Below, piece by piece: positions 15,101 to 27,179 of a stretch of DNA of 64,000 nt. The number at the start of each line of letters is the position of its first letter. Position 1 is the first letter of the stretch. The stretch covers positions 2,835,498-2,899,497 of the forward strand of contig NC_036448.1 in the NCBI RefSeq assembly GCF_002775205.1, given 5' to 3'. Made by a program: the position numbers and the translations under genes. Under the pieces are notes generated by a model. It ran no database searches. It was given only the letters and a program-made list of their open reading frames with translations, and was not told where the DNA came from. The DNA comes from Xiphophorus maculatus. Taxonomy: Eukaryota > Chordata > Actinopteri > Cyprinodontiformes > Poeciliidae.

Positions 15101-17321
15101 GCCAGGCCTCCATCCACTGCCCCCTTCAGTGCTCCAAACACCTTGTTCCCTGTGGTGGTTCTGGCCAGCCCAGCATCCAGGTAGCAGGTGAAGGCGCCCG
15201 GCTGCCCGTCCACACTCTCCACGTTGAACTCATCTCCCGTCACCTCCACCTGGCCCTCGTACACCTGATCCATGCCAAACTTGTGCAGCAGCTACGAAGA
15301 AAATCGTTTTGGATTTTTTTTCATTGTCGTTTCGTTTTATTTGTTGTGACTTTTGGTCTGTCTAATTCGGTTAATTTTAATTAGCTTTTAGTGTCAATTT
15401 GCAATTTTTTCTTAGCTGTTATTGGTTAATGTTTAGTTTAGTTTTTATTAGATATTGTAATAAATATCTAATTATTTATTAGTTTGTTCATATGGTGCAC
15501 TGTATTGTGATTATGTTTACACTGATTGGGTAGTGAACGCTCAACAGAAGATTCCATTTTGGAAAAGTGTATTAAATTATTGTTGAACAACTGACTGGTG
15601 TTTTCTCCCAACTTTTGCTGTCACCATTTTGTAGACTAGCGTAGCCACCAGAAAGAGAATGGAGTACCGTAATTAGCCCACAGCTGAGGTAAACTGCTTG
15701 TGTGAGCGAAAAAATAAACGAATTCCACATCCGTCCGAAAGGCTAATAGAATCATGAGCACAAAAACGAAGGAGAATATGTCTATAATTTCAGTATGTTT
15801 CAGTTAGTTTTACAAACACATGATGTAGTTCCAAGTTACTTATTCTTTTCCCCCCACCTTAATTACCGTTTTTATTCATTTCAGTTACCGAAAATGTTTT
15901 CTCAATTTCAGTTTCGGTTGGCTTTGGTGACCTACAGTAACCGTGGTGAGAAGAACAGCTTGTGGAGGTTTAGAGGTCAGAGCCTTCTGTGGAGGCGTGC
16001 TCACCCTGCGGGCCAGCAGCAGCCCGGTGCAATACGCTGCAGCGTAGTTGGTGAGCCCCACGCTGATCCCGTACTTGGGCAGCTCATGGGAGTAAGAGGC
16101 GCTCACGATGTGATCTCCCTCGATCTTTGAGTAGGCGATCTGGACGACAAGAGGAAACGGAAGACGATAGATCGGATCTTTTTTTTTTTTTTTTAAAGGA
16201 GTGTTCAAGTGTGTGTGTGTGTGTGTGTGTCAGTGGCTAACCTGGCAGCAGATATCCCTGTTGGACAGTCGGACGATCAGCCGGTACTTGGGGGTGTTGT
16301 ACTTGTTCTTGTCCTGAACAACCAGCCGTTTGCGGGCGTAGAAGTCTGTTTTCCCCTCTGATAATTCAACAGGATGCAGAGTCAGCGTCTTATTATTCCA
16401 TAACTACCAATTAATCTGATTACATCACTATTTTTATCAAAATACTTGAAGCAAACTAGTATTTATGTATCGTAGTTGTTTGGAGAGCAAACGGAATGCA
16501 AGAAATTTGTAAAAGAGGAAGAACCCTCGTGTTGCGTTCACTGACCTGCCAATCACTGATCAGAACCCACCCAGAGAAAGCTAGTTACATAGCTCTGCAG
16601 TAGCAAACTTTAAATTAATTCACTCTACGATGATAACATTTATAACAGCTGATGATAACAGCAGAACAATAATCACAGAGAATTTCATTAGTCTTATATT
16701 GTTATTAGAAATGTATAGATATGATGAATTTTCACATTTAGGGCCACAACTCTTACAACATTTTAGCTATAACCAGAGGGCCAAAAATGACCCCAGATAC
16801 TGTCATTTTTACTTATATATATTTTATTTTATTCCATTTGTATTGGAAACAACTTTTTTCCCCCAGAACATAAACTACACTCTAGACATTTACTAGGAAT
16901 CACAGTTTGGTGCCTGTTAGTTGCAGCTCTTTACCTCTTCTTCTTCTGAATTTCACTTCATATCTCTTGAAGTAGGCTTTACTTTTCACCACCTTGACGA
17001 AACCCTGCGGATACACACAAACACGCGTCAGTTTAGCACGAAAGATAACATAGCAGAATAAAGACAAACTATTATCTGTTGAGGCTCAACCAGAACTTTT
17101 TGGTTCCTGGAAAGGCTCCAGGAGGTCAGCTGAGATCCAGTCAGCCATGAGTCGCCACGCTGGAGCTAAGCGGCTCACCGGCCAGAAACAAGCAAACATC
17201 CGCCGGCATCCAGCTCCATCCGCTCCTCACACAGCCGGGAACACCGCTGCACCATCACACACATCTGCACACACTCCGTCTGCCCGACATTACACAAATA
17301 TGGACACTATACACTTACCAT
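12172..17321 (-). CDS. rpl5: Ribosomal protein L5 (uL18), complete
   Basis: Eight exons read on the minus strand: 17319-17321 (only the ATG), 16935-17004, 16242-16357, 16005-16139, 15089-15291, 12784-12961, 12454-12542 and 12172-12274. All phases agree and give 298 residues, close to the family's usual 297. The product is uL18 of the 60S subunit, which carries 5S rRNA with RPL11 and can bind MDM2 when ribosome assembly is disturbed. Diagnostic stretches include [50 protein letters not shown] and [17 protein letters not shown] splice directly after the start codon is a known trait of this gene. Two introns host SNORD21-type snoRNAs (see those entries), as RPL5 hosts SNORD21 in mammals. An ETS-type site lies just upstream of the 5' UTR. 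Confidence 0.98.
12611..12713 (-). ncRNA. SNORD21: SNORD21-type box C/D snoRNA, copy 1 (diverged C box)
   Basis: It lies within the rpl5 intron between the exons at 12454-12542 and 12784-12961. On the minus strand a terminal stem (GCTTCTT with GAGGAGC) encloses a C-like box TGATAA and a D box CTGA (plus-strand 12618-12621). The guide just before the D box, TTTTTAAGACGGGG, pairs with the 28S rRNA segment CCCGUCUUGAAAC, with one G:U pair replacing a G:C pair. It is about 70 percent identical to the copy at 13081-13182, including the conserved interior GTAGTTGGTCCTTCATT. The C box has TGATAA where TGATGA is expected, so processing or stability may be reduced. Confidence 0.8.
13081..13182 (-). 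ncRNA. SNORD21: SNORD21-type box C/D snoRNA, copy 2 (canonical boxes)
   Basis: It lies in the rpl5 intron between the exons at 12784-12961 and 15089-15291. On the minus strand a terminal stem (GCTTCTC with GAGAAGC) brings together a perfect C box TGATGA (plus-strand 13168-13173) and D box CTGA (13088-13091). The guide TTTTCAAGACGGG is fully complementary to the 28S rRNA segment CCCGUCUUGAAA. By the fifth-nucleotide rule it would direct 2'-O-methylation of the G in CCCGUC. SNORD21 is known to reside in an RPL5 intron in mammals and to target this part of 28S rRNA, so the identity is firm. Confidence 0.9.
14477..14591 (+). mobile_element. 3' end of a fish SINE
   Basis: The phrase GACTGGTGACCTGTCCAGAG, then 'ccccgcctctcgcccg' and a GGATAGATGGA tail, matches the 3' part of the element seen inverted at 23558-23812. 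It is a truncated copy in the large rpl5 intron and has no gene function. Confidence 0.6.
16208..16230. repeat. (GT)n microsatellite in an rpl5 intron
   Basis: A short dinucleotide run close to the splice donor of the exon at 16242-16357 (on the minus strand it lies about 10 bases downstream of the donor). Confidence 0.9.
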
Positions 17322-17391
17322 TTTCCCCTTATTTTCACTCCTCTTCCTCCACAATTCAAGGAACGGCCTGCCGCTTGTAGTCACTACTTGT

Positions 17392-17399
17392 CTTCCGGT
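17392..17399 (-). promoter_or_regulatory. ETS/GABP-type site in rpl5 promoter
   Basis: ACCGGAAG on the minus strand, about 70 bases upstream of the rpl5 start codon. Such ETS sites (GABP class) are common in vertebrate ribosomal protein promoters. The transcription start was not resolved, and no clear long terminal-oligopyrimidine start could be fixed by eye. Confidence 0.45.
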
Positions 17400-17649
17400 A
17401 AAGCGCCTATCTCGTCATGCGGCAGCGCCACCTGCCGGATCAGAAGAAAGCTTCGCCCACAGACACCTACAGAGGGCAGTAGGACACAGCGGCTTGATTC
17501 TGCAGTACCACCTGGAATGGTGACAAATATACTGTATATAATACACGTACGTGAACAAAATTTAAAAAAAATTAAAAATAAAATAAAATCATAGAATATA
17601 ATAGAAAATGAAAATGTTTACTATGACCCCAGATACTGTTTTACTATGA

Positions 17650-18560
17650 TAAATGTTAAAAAAAAAAAAGTTTAAGATTTTTCTCGCTCCTTTACAAAGG
17701 GAAACACATCAATGATTTACACTCACAATAAAATATTTCAAGTCTTTATTATCTTGATGACTATCGCATGCAGATAATGAAAACCTGAAATCCTAAAATC
17801 TGAGAAAATTGGAATGTTGTGAAAAAATTAAACATTGGAAACGCCCGGTGTCATTTGTCTAATTATCTTAAAGATTTCCTGAGTTTCTTTCACTCTGGCT
17901 CAGTTGGACATAATCTCAGGGAAGACTGCTGACTGGACACATGACCAGAAGACAGTTACTGACACCCTGCACAAGGAGGGCAAGCCACAAGAAGTCACTC
18001 TTAAAGAAGCTGGTTCTTAAAACGTTGAGTGGAAGGAAAACATGTGGTAGGAAACAGTGCACAAGCAACAGGAATAACTACAGCCTTGAGAAGATTGTCC
18101 AGCAAAACTAGTTCAAGAATCAGAGAGAGCTTAAGTGAACTGAGGCCTCAAGCAAGATTTGAGTGAGTAGAAATAAGGACTTTAAATAAACAGCCTGACA
18201 TGTCTATTTAAAATATAATTTTTTTACTGATCTTATGTAATCTAATTTTCAGAGACTCTGAATTCTGGGTTTGCTACTTCTTTGGTGTGGTTGAGTGCCT
18301 TTAGTTAATTTTAGTTGTATATATTGTTATTATTATTATTGTGTGTTTGTTTATTTTATTTATTGTATATATTTGACTTTTTGCACGGGAGTTGCAATAG
18401 AAATTTCGTTGAATCCTGTTCAATGACAATAAATGCTATCTAATCTAATCTAATCTAATTATCTGTAAGGCATACTCATCAAAATTAGAAAACTTTCATT
18501 TTGGTAATGAGTGACAAAAAAATAAATATTTCACTACATTCCAACACACCTCTATATTCT
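17650..18560. repeat. Decayed interspersed repeat, family uncertain
   Basis: The stretch has the texture of a fish DNA-transposon remnant. Short phrases ('gaagattgtccagcaaaac', 'aactgaggcctcaagcaag') look like ones I associate with dispersed fish repeats. Related phrases ('caataaactagaatatttct') occur near 21460. No open frame or clean ends were found. Confidence 0.35.
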
Positions 18561-18854
18561 CATGAAATGGTTTTTTGAGTTAAGAAAAGCAAAAACACAA
18601 CAATTGTGTTCCAATTTAACAGGTTAGTCAGCTACACCGAGTTCTAAAAATGGTCTTTTACCTCAAAATGCTTTCATCATTACTAAATAATTTCCCTGAT
18701 CAGTCATAAATGATTTTTCTGCAGGGTGATGTAAGACGATGTATTGGGGAAAATATGATGATCTGGTAGTTCAGCTGGAACTTTACAGCACACATTGAAA
18801 AAACAAGATTTTAAAGATTTAGATAATAGCAAGTTTAATTTTTTTTTTTAACTG

Positions 18855-19100
18855 TTTTCAGATTAAAACATTGATCAATGTTTTAATGCGTCAGAATGTG
18901 TTTGAATATCAAACCTGAGTTTGAGCTGTTTTGTAAAAAAGAATGAGCCAACAATTTCAGTTTCTCTATGTGAAAATCTGGTAGAAACATGCATGAAAAA
19001 AAGAGTGCGTTTGCAGGAAATGGTGGTTCTAAAAAGTTTGAACACAGGAGGGCTACATACAAATCTCTGCCACACTTTTAAGATTTTTTTATTAGCAAAA
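18855..19100 (+). mobile_element. Tc1-like transposon fragment (3' part)
   Basis: The run 'ttgagctgttttgtaaaaaagaatgag', then 'aatttcagt', 'ggtggttctaaaaagt' and 'ggctacatacaaat', matches the pattern of the C-terminal end and 3' flank of fish Tc1-like transposases. It is frameshifted and truncated, so it is a relic. Confidence 0.6.
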
Positions 19101-20564
19101 ACAACTAAAATGTCCACTTTACAATTTTGCTCTACATCTTTTTTGTCTATCACAACTACTGAAATAGACTGAAGTTAGTGGTTTTGCCATGAAAAAAAAA
19201 AATCAAGTGATAGAAATAATTTGGGAGATTCTGTAAGTCAACTCAAATACCTTGTGTTCAGAACCACAGGACGTAGTTTCACATCACATCTTCAAGTTTG
19301 ACTTAGCCAAACATGACAGTGTTTGTGTTACAGGACAGAAGATGGGGACGTTTCTTTGCGTTAGACCAAGCAGGTAGGCATCGTCAGTGTGGGTATGTCA
19401 TAATCCATGTGGAAAGAAAAATGTTTCTATGATAATATTTACGATGCATGTCATCCCACATCCACTCTGTGATGTCCGGCTGACTATTTTTTGTCCCTTG
19501 GTGAGCCATTGACATTTGAAGATGCTAATGCTGCGTCAGCGCGTGTTGTGAAATCGTGCGTCTCTGTAGAATTATGATGATTAGGATCAGTGATGAAATC
19601 TCTGATGGTTTGGGCGGATTTTAAATCCTCTAAAAGGTCATGATATTTCACAACTGATTCCACCCGTGAGACAGATTTCCAGTCCAAACTACAAGTCAAG
19701 ACATAAACATAATATTCATGGAGGAGAGACTAATTTGACCCCTAATTACAACATAAGTGATGACGATGACTATAACTGCTTAAAAACTCCGTCTATGTCA
19801 CAATGTGTATCTAATCCATTGCCTATACATTGTCTCATAAAAGTATGGGAAACTCCTTAAGCTCCTTCATATTATCTCACTCTGAGGTTATAAACGCGTG
19901 AGGAACCTTTGAGATATTATGCTATAAATTAATAGAGAGTGGTAGGTCAATTTTGCATTCTGAATTTTCTTCCTCAGTATTGCATAAAAACGGCTAAAAC
20001 CACACTTTGTTGTTGCCTTCACAATGAAAACATTTCTAATTTTGGTTTTGTGAGAGCCACAGAGGAAGGACCGAAGAGCCACAGGTTTTGGGCCCCTGCT
20101 CTAGAGTGTTGCCTAGCATTAGCTTTCTGCCCACAGCGCTGAGCTGCATGAACACCAAAAAGCTTATGCGTTGTTCTCGTTTGACCACAGCCCCTTCTTT
20201 CATGCGTTTGCTGTGTCTCCCACACGGTTTGTGGCAAACTGCCAGTGAAACTTGAAGACTTTCTCTCAACGATAGCTTTCTTCTCACCTCTCTTTTCTGA
20301 CGGCTGGAGTTTGGATTGCACAACTCATAACTGTCCTGACGACACATCTTTTCATCTGATCAGAGGATCTCCAGACTTACGTTGGGCCTCTTGGTTGTTT
20401 TGTTGATGATTACTTCCCCTGGAGTATTGGGATGCTGTTTTGTGAAATTGACTTTTTTCTGAGCGTCACATCATGTTATGATGTTATTCCCCCATTAAAA
20501 ACAAACACTGAATGTTGCGTTGATTCTTTCATGCAACAATTCAGCTGTGAAAAACGCCTGGGAG

Positions 20565-20755
20565 GTTTGAGCACATGAGATTTTAAAGAGACAGAGTCCC
20601 TATTTCAAAGCATTAACTGCAAAGTCTAATTTTTTTTAAGTCATATTTGATATAGATTTTTTATTTAACTGTAGGTAACATAGTTACTTGATTAGCTAAA
20701 AAAAAGGCCACTATGTTCCTAGAAAATACATAAAACAGCACCTTTAAACTTCTCA
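20565..20755 (-). mobile_element. Copy of the TTAA-flanked element (partial)
   Basis: Reverse-oriented relative to 11240-12021. Its right end reads 'aaaacagcacctttaa', the counterpart of TTAAAGGGGTAGTATG, and it shares 'taacatagttacttgatta' (reverse) and 'aagagacagagtccctattt' with the other copies. Confidence 0.5.
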
Positions 20756-21360
20756 CCAACTTTTCCCAGCCTTTTCTAAAGGTAAAAAGCTGCTCTAGAT
20801 TTTGTTTAAGTTATCAATGTAAAGCAGGCTGATCTATTTTTGAAACCAAGTAACCAAGTGGAAATAAATTTATTTCCACTTTACATTTTACTGATTACAA
20901 TTGGTCAGCTTGTCGCATTAAATGCAGATGAAATTCATGAATCTTTTGATTCCAAGGTTTATGAAAATCTTTGATTGCAACATAGCATAATGTGAAAGAG
21001 CAGAAGGTGTGTAACTGCGTCTCTGCGATCCACTGAGCCATGTGTGGATGTAATCTTTAGCCTTCTCTTGTTGGTAGCCACTTAGATTTAGATCTAGATA
21101 GGTCAAAGTCTAGCTCACCAGCTCACACCAAGTTTCGTCTCGACAGCTCGTCTTCTTGTTTCAGCCAATCTGCTATCGATCGACAGCAGATTGCAGCTGC
21201 CAAACGTTTCACAAGAGACATGAGCCCACTGCTCTTACTTTGCTTTATATTACCAGCCAGGTCTATCTTTTAAATCTACAGTTAGACACATTTGCAGCTT
21301 TTTTTTCTATGCATTTTTTTTCTAAGTTTAGATAGAATGATCACGTAGCCGCAGTGAAGA

Positions 21361-21432
21361 GGGCTTACACTGTGGGAGGAAGTGGGGGTATCCGTACAGA
21401 ACTCATGTCTGCTCAAGGAGAACATGCAAACT
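21361..21432 (-). mobile_element. SINE fragment (middle part)
   Basis: The phrase CTGTGGGAGGAAGTGGGGGT, followed by 'aaggagaacatgcaaactgcc', corresponds to the body of the SINE at 23558-23812. Both ends are lost. Confidence 0.5.
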
Positions 21433-23169
21433 GCCTTAAGAAAGGCTTACAGACACCATTCAATAAACTAGAATATTTCTGAAAGGTCCATTTATTTCAG
21501 GAATGATCACTAAGTGAGACATATTGCAAAGCACAATTGCACAGAGGTGGATGTGCGAAAGCTTTTGTTTCTGCAAATTGTCGTGATTTTCAACTTACAG
21601 GTCATGAAAACGTGACATAAAACGTGACATTTAAAAGTAGAATATTACATAAGACCAACAAAACAAAATCTATTTTTAAAAACAGAAATGTGAGCTGAAT
21701 GAAAAGTAAGTTTAATAACGCCCTGACGGTTGTTATTTTCAGAAGGTAATTCTAATCTGACAAACAAAACTTGTCAGGACGTTTTTTTTCTAATTTATTG
21801 AACATGACTGTAAGAATCAGTCATATTCATCCAACCAGAGCCAAGAGCCAAGAGCCTACCCACAGACCATGAAGGATTTCTAGTTTACAACTGTTTTATA
21901 GTCTAATAAGACTTTTACTATTAAATATTTTAAACTACATAATCAGTCTATAACACAATCTTTAAAACCAGACATTAGATTTGGCCAAAGTGTGACCACT
22001 GACTACATAGCACTAGCTTGTGCTAACTAGGTAGCAGCTAGGTAACCTTTCTTAGGGTTTTCTAATACCTTAAGAAAACAAACTCATTCTCTAGTGTGAA
22101 CTAAGACCATCAACACGGCCTGTGGATTATACATTTTACATTATCATACGGCATAATTTAGCCGTGTTGTCATTGCTTAATTCATCTGGTGGAAGAGCTC
22201 CAGTAAAGGTCTCGTTTAGACAAAATGGCAGCCATAAAGAACAACGAGGTTCTAGACTCCTCTTTAATCCAACAACCTGAGTCATAGTTTTTCCCTCGAC
22301 GTTGGTTAAAAAAATAAAACTGACTAACCTCTGAACCGCCAGCATCAACTTTAAGAAATGAATGAAACGGTTTCTATCTAGACCTATCTAGAATGAAACG
22401 GCAGCTTAGGCTTAACATTTTTCTATTTGCTGTCATGACACACTGACAGCAGCACAGACAGCGCCTTGTCCCTGTGACAAGGCATTCATCGGCAAAGAAA
22501 AATGACTTGATGACAACAAAAAGTAAGAGTTTGACTCCTCTCCCACAGAAGATTCGTCTGTTCCTGCGGTGCAGTCTGGAGACGCAAATGTCCGAATCAT
22601 GAAGCTGTGATTAACACGGGGTCAGTCAGGAGGCCATCAATCAAAAGTTCATCAATAAGAGAGAAGGAACATAAAGCTAAAACAGCTTTAAGGCCTTTAT
22701 TTCACACTTAATGTGTGAAACCATCATTCTGATCAAAAGAAAAAAAATGTCTAAACAGGTGAGTCATCCCCAAGCAAAACAATAAAAAAAAACAGGCATT
22801 TCAAATTTCTCTGATCATCTTTTTATTAAAATTATCAGAAGATGATCATGAAAAATAATTTGTGATTTATATTATTTTGAGTGGAGTCTGAACAGATGAA
22901 GTAAGAGTGTGGTAACACTTTCTAAATGAATGATTATCTGATGTTGTAGAAGTAATCACATGACTCCACAAAGGGTTGACAATCAATTCATATCTTTATG
23001 ATTAATTCATGTGTGAGAGAAATGTGAGTTTTACCTTGACTAAGGATTAGAGGAATAGCATTCCTATTATTAACTTATTATGACTCATTAGATTTTAAAC
23101 TTCTCACACCAAAATGGTAATGTTGAACAGAATAAAAAACTGAAAATAAATCGCACTGTAAAAAAAATT

Positions 23170-23338
<169 letters not shown>

Positions 23339-23404
23339 GAAAATGTCCGAACATAGATGATCAAGGATTCCTGGAAAGTTATTCAACACTATATTACATA
23401 TACA

Positions 23405-23405
<1 letters not shown>

Positions 23406-23489
<84 letters not shown>
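23406..23489. repeat. (AT)n microsatellite, about 42 units
   Basis: A pure alternating AT run, flanked on both sides by CAGTATAT phrases. It lies between the GATA array and the SINE. Confidence 0.97.
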
Positions 23490-23493
<4 letters not shown>

Positions 23494-23557
23494 CAGTATA
23501 TATACAGTATATCCATACACAGAAAATGTACACCCCACATGCGTTCCTTTCTCCATT

Positions 23558-23812
23558 CCGGGCGAGAGGCAGGTACACCCTGGACAGGTCGCCAGTCTGT
23601 CGCAGGGCAACACAAAGACAGACGGGGCAACACCAGGCACACACACACTCACACCTAGGGAGAATTTAGAGAGACCAATTAACCTGACAGTCATGTTTTG
23701 ACTGTGGGAGGAAGCCGGAGTACCTGGAGAGAACCCACGCATGCACAGGGAGAACATGCAAACTGGACCTTCTTGCTGCAAGGCAACAGTGCTACCTATT
23801 GTGCCACTGTCC
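23558..23812 (-). mobile_element. tRNA-derived SINE, nearly full length
   Basis: On the minus strand it begins with an A-box-like head (TGGCACAATAGG), then GCACTGTTGCCTTGCAGCAA, the body with GGTTCTCTCCAGGTACTCCG, and the 3' part GACTGGCGACCTGTCCAGGG. It ends in 'cctctcgcccg'. The B box is deleted: the sequence jumps from AAGGTCC to AGTTTGCATG. It is therefore unlikely to be transcribed by Pol III. Partial copies lie at 8671, 14477 and 21361. Confidence 0.7.
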
Positions 23813-23816
23813 AGAC

Positions 23817-23860
<44 letters not shown>
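23817..23860. repeat. (CTAT)n microsatellite
   Basis: Eleven copies of CTAT directly abutting the SINE head. It is the reverse complement of the GATA-type array at 23171-23338. Confidence 0.95.
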
Positions 23861-24781
23861 GTTATTGTCTAACATGGCGAAAGTCGCTCAGGCTTCTGGA
23901 TCTGCTCTGAACAGCTCCTGGCTGGATCTGCTGCAGGTAAGATATTGACTGATCATAACATCACAATAGAACCCCAGTTTTTCCCAGTGTGGGAGATGTT
24001 GCTCCACACCATCAATCTGCTCACACCAAACACCGTTTAGCAGAGGCAGAGAGGATTTTACAAGTTTTATGGGCTTTTGCACTGCAGTGACTATAGCAAC
24101 CCAAAGGCAACCTGCACTACTGGACGAAGACCAACATCTTTTCTACAATCTGAACGATGATAGGTCACTGATAAAATAAAATGTTCTGAACTTTCAGTAC
24201 TTTTTGCCCCACATGGTGGAAAACACAAAGATCATCATAAAGCTGTGGTACGGACTGAAGGACGTCGCTGTATTCATAGCACCGTTCTACGGAAACCAGA
24301 ACTGTTATTAAGGCGTGGAATGAAGAATCAAACCCACACAGGGACTGAATGCGAATATGACTAAAATGATGACAGAGGAACTATGATAGTTCTCCAAATT
24401 TCTTCACCAGAAAAAATATTCCCCTCAATGTCCAAGACAATCTAATCTCAAATCCAAAAGTTTGGCAGAGCCTTAAACGTCAGTAACAGAAGACGCACCG
24501 TAGCTGAATATGATAGAGCCTCGGTTAAACACTACAATTTAAATAAAGTAAAACTGAAACAACAAATACTAAAGGTCACATATTAAACTGCACAACAGCA
24601 TTATGGAGCAAATACACAGCAGTTGCTTCCATCCAGTGTTGATGACACACACATGTCATGGGCTGGCTAACACTGCCAACATTTACATATCGTCAACTTC
24701 CTAAAATTATGGCCTAAGTCGTTGTCAGTTGAAACCAGATATTTTACACTCAATAAAAAGACACAAACACGTTTTTTACCT

Positions 24782-25047
24782 CACTGTCTGAAGTTAAATC
24801 AGACCAAACTTTTCTTATTTTAGCTCAGTTAGAATTAGCAAAATTATTTCTATTTGCTAAATACCAGAAAACTTAGCAAGAACATATTTTTAGAGATTTA
24901 TTTATCTTTTTTGCAAAAGTTTGCATACATTTGGTCAGTATCCAAAATAACTGTCTTTAAAAATGTGTTCATCAAATAGGCATCATTTTGGTCATTCTAA
25001 CTGAGCTAAAACAAGAAAGTTTTCTTTTGATTTAACTTCAGGCAGAG
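24782..25047. mobile_element. Palindromic MITE (about 266 bp)
   Basis: The left arm contains CTGAAGTTAAATCAGACCAA and 'ttagctcagttagaatta'. The right arm has the reverse complement with a few changes ('ctaactgagctaaaacaag', 'gatttaacttcagg'). The long arms and missing coding sequence indicate a non-autonomous DNA transposon, perhaps Tc1/mariner-like. Confidence 0.6.
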
Positions 25048-25339
25048 GGAAAAGTGTGTATGTGTGTCTTTTTAAAACCTGCAGCGAACTGCATGGGAGG
25101 CCAAACTGATGCCAATGTCAGGAGGATTCTTTCATTTTTCCTCTTTAAATATGATTTTATTTTCACTATAAAGTCAACATTCCAAACAATTCAAGAGATT
25201 TACAGGGAATTATTACACATTTGGTTATTTTGAAGGATGAAATTATATGAACAGTTTAATAATACAACTTGTAAAGATGCACGAGTCTGAGACTAGACCA
25301 AAAGTAAGCAGAATTGTTTATTTACTTACATTTTTTTTT

Positions 25340-25741
25340 TTATGAAGATGAAGAAAAGCTTACAGATCTCCAGAGCTGCAAGTTAACAGGATGACAAGGA
25401 GGAAAAGCAGAGAACAACAGAAGGAACCAGAGGCGAAAAAACAAAACCTGGGAGCTTAAACATGCTGAGGAGGGAGCAGAGGAGCTAATTACAGATGAGT
25501 GGATGCAGCTGGGGAGGGGACAGGTGAGGGAATATGAGGAGATGAGTACCAGCTGGGATGGGAAGCACAAAGCTGGACGAGCTGAAGCAGAAAAACAAAG
25601 AGAAACAAAACAAACGAAAGGGGGAAAAGAAACCTGAACAACAACTGAGAATAGCTGAACCGATGCAAGGAAGAAACTGAAATGGCAAGACAACAACAAT
25701 GAATACATAATCAAAAGAAGAAGCAAGTGAAACTCACACAA
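25340..25741. repeat. Purine-rich low-complexity segment
   Basis: The plus strand is rich in A and G with repeated phrases such as 'aaaacaaagagaaacaaaac' and 'ggaggagggagcagagg'. The minus-strand open frame (many Ser, Phe, Leu) results from this bias. It may be a remnant of a mobile element, but no diagnostic ends were seen. Confidence 0.5.
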
Positions 25742-27179
25742 CTCTTATGTGAGTGGTAAAACGTTTGGTCATGACTCTGTTTTATTTTTGTAATAACTTG
25801 TTCTGGTTCAGTCACAAGATTAAAAATTGCTGAACGTGAACCAGAAATGAATCAGTTAAGTTAAAACAGCTAAGCTACACCCAACCTCATGCGTCAGATA
25901 TTGTATCTGCGTGTTGCACAGTGCAAACCAGTCTCCGATTACACCGGTTTTCATTCTGAGAATTGAAAAATAAAAAATCTTGCAGCCGTAACCCTGTGCA
26001 GAGTCCATCTTCTGTCTCAGCAACTACTGAAGAGAGAAAGAGATAAAAAAAAAAGGAACTAAGGTCTTCTGCTTTTCGGTTCCAACATGATAATATTCTA
26101 CTCTGTCACTGTTGGTGCAGATGTTCTCTGTGTTAGATAAGAAAAGTCACAGTCACTGTTGTAGATGGAGCTTTCAGAGGCGTTCAAGCTCGGTTTCTGT
26201 AGAACTGATTTCGCAATCAAGAGACGACAGTCCAGTCATGTCTTGCCAGGAGTGGTCAGCGGTTATAGAAGGGTCAGTCCGGGGCTGGAGGGTGTGGTGT
26301 GCCCCCCGTATACGTTAAGCATTTAAGTTGCTCTCAGTGTGCTCTTTTGCATTTTCCATATTCTGGAGAGTGGACAGGAAAAACACGAGGACGGATATTT
26401 TCCATCGGTGCAGTCAGTGCAAATTAAAACTGGAAGAAGAAAACTTTGTGGCTCCTGTGGACTAGAAATGACTAGCAGAAAATCACACATCAACACGTCT
26501 TCACAAGCAAACCACAGATAAGACAGCTGCACTCTCTTCACATGCAACACACTCCCGTCTTCCATGGCTGTTTCTCACCAGAGATAAGATTCACGTTCGA
26601 ATTTTAGTTACTTATGCATTTAAATGGCCGCTACAAAAGCTCAAATCACCTGACTTTTTTTTCTTTCTTTCCTTTTCACCCCCATTAAGCTAAAAACGGT
26701 AATGAGATGTGTGCAACCTGCATCGATTCAAAAAAAAAAGAAAAACAAACACTTTCAGAGTTCATCTTCTCAGCTCTGGGTGACAAAACGGATGCAAATG
26801 GCCGAGTGTGTGACAGAGTACAGAGTACTGAGAAAATCAAATCAGTTCTGCTAAAACAGAATTGGCTCCTGCTAAGTTTGATGCCGGGGGGGAGAGAGAG
26901 AATGCACGACAATCAGCAGAAGTGTTGCTGAGATGAACGTCTGGTGTGGAAGCACAACCGACGACGTTGTGTTTGGGTTTTTTTTTTTGCCCTACATTTG
27001 AGACGTTTTACACCCCAAGCAACATCAGAAACGTCAGATGTGAGTTTTTCTGTGAGAAACCCTCAAGTGCCTAATTTTTGGTGAATGACCAAAAAAAATC
27101 AAAACAATTGTACAAACCAATTTAAAATTTTTTCCACATACTCAAAGGGAAATACAGACAAAAAGTTAATTCTGTAAAA

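Noticed and set aside
25340-25741. 133-codon Ser/Phe/Leu-rich minus-strand frame with signal-peptide look
   Set aside because: The plus strand is a purine-rich low-complexity tract, so hydrophobic residues on the other strand are a composition effect. No homologue is recognised.
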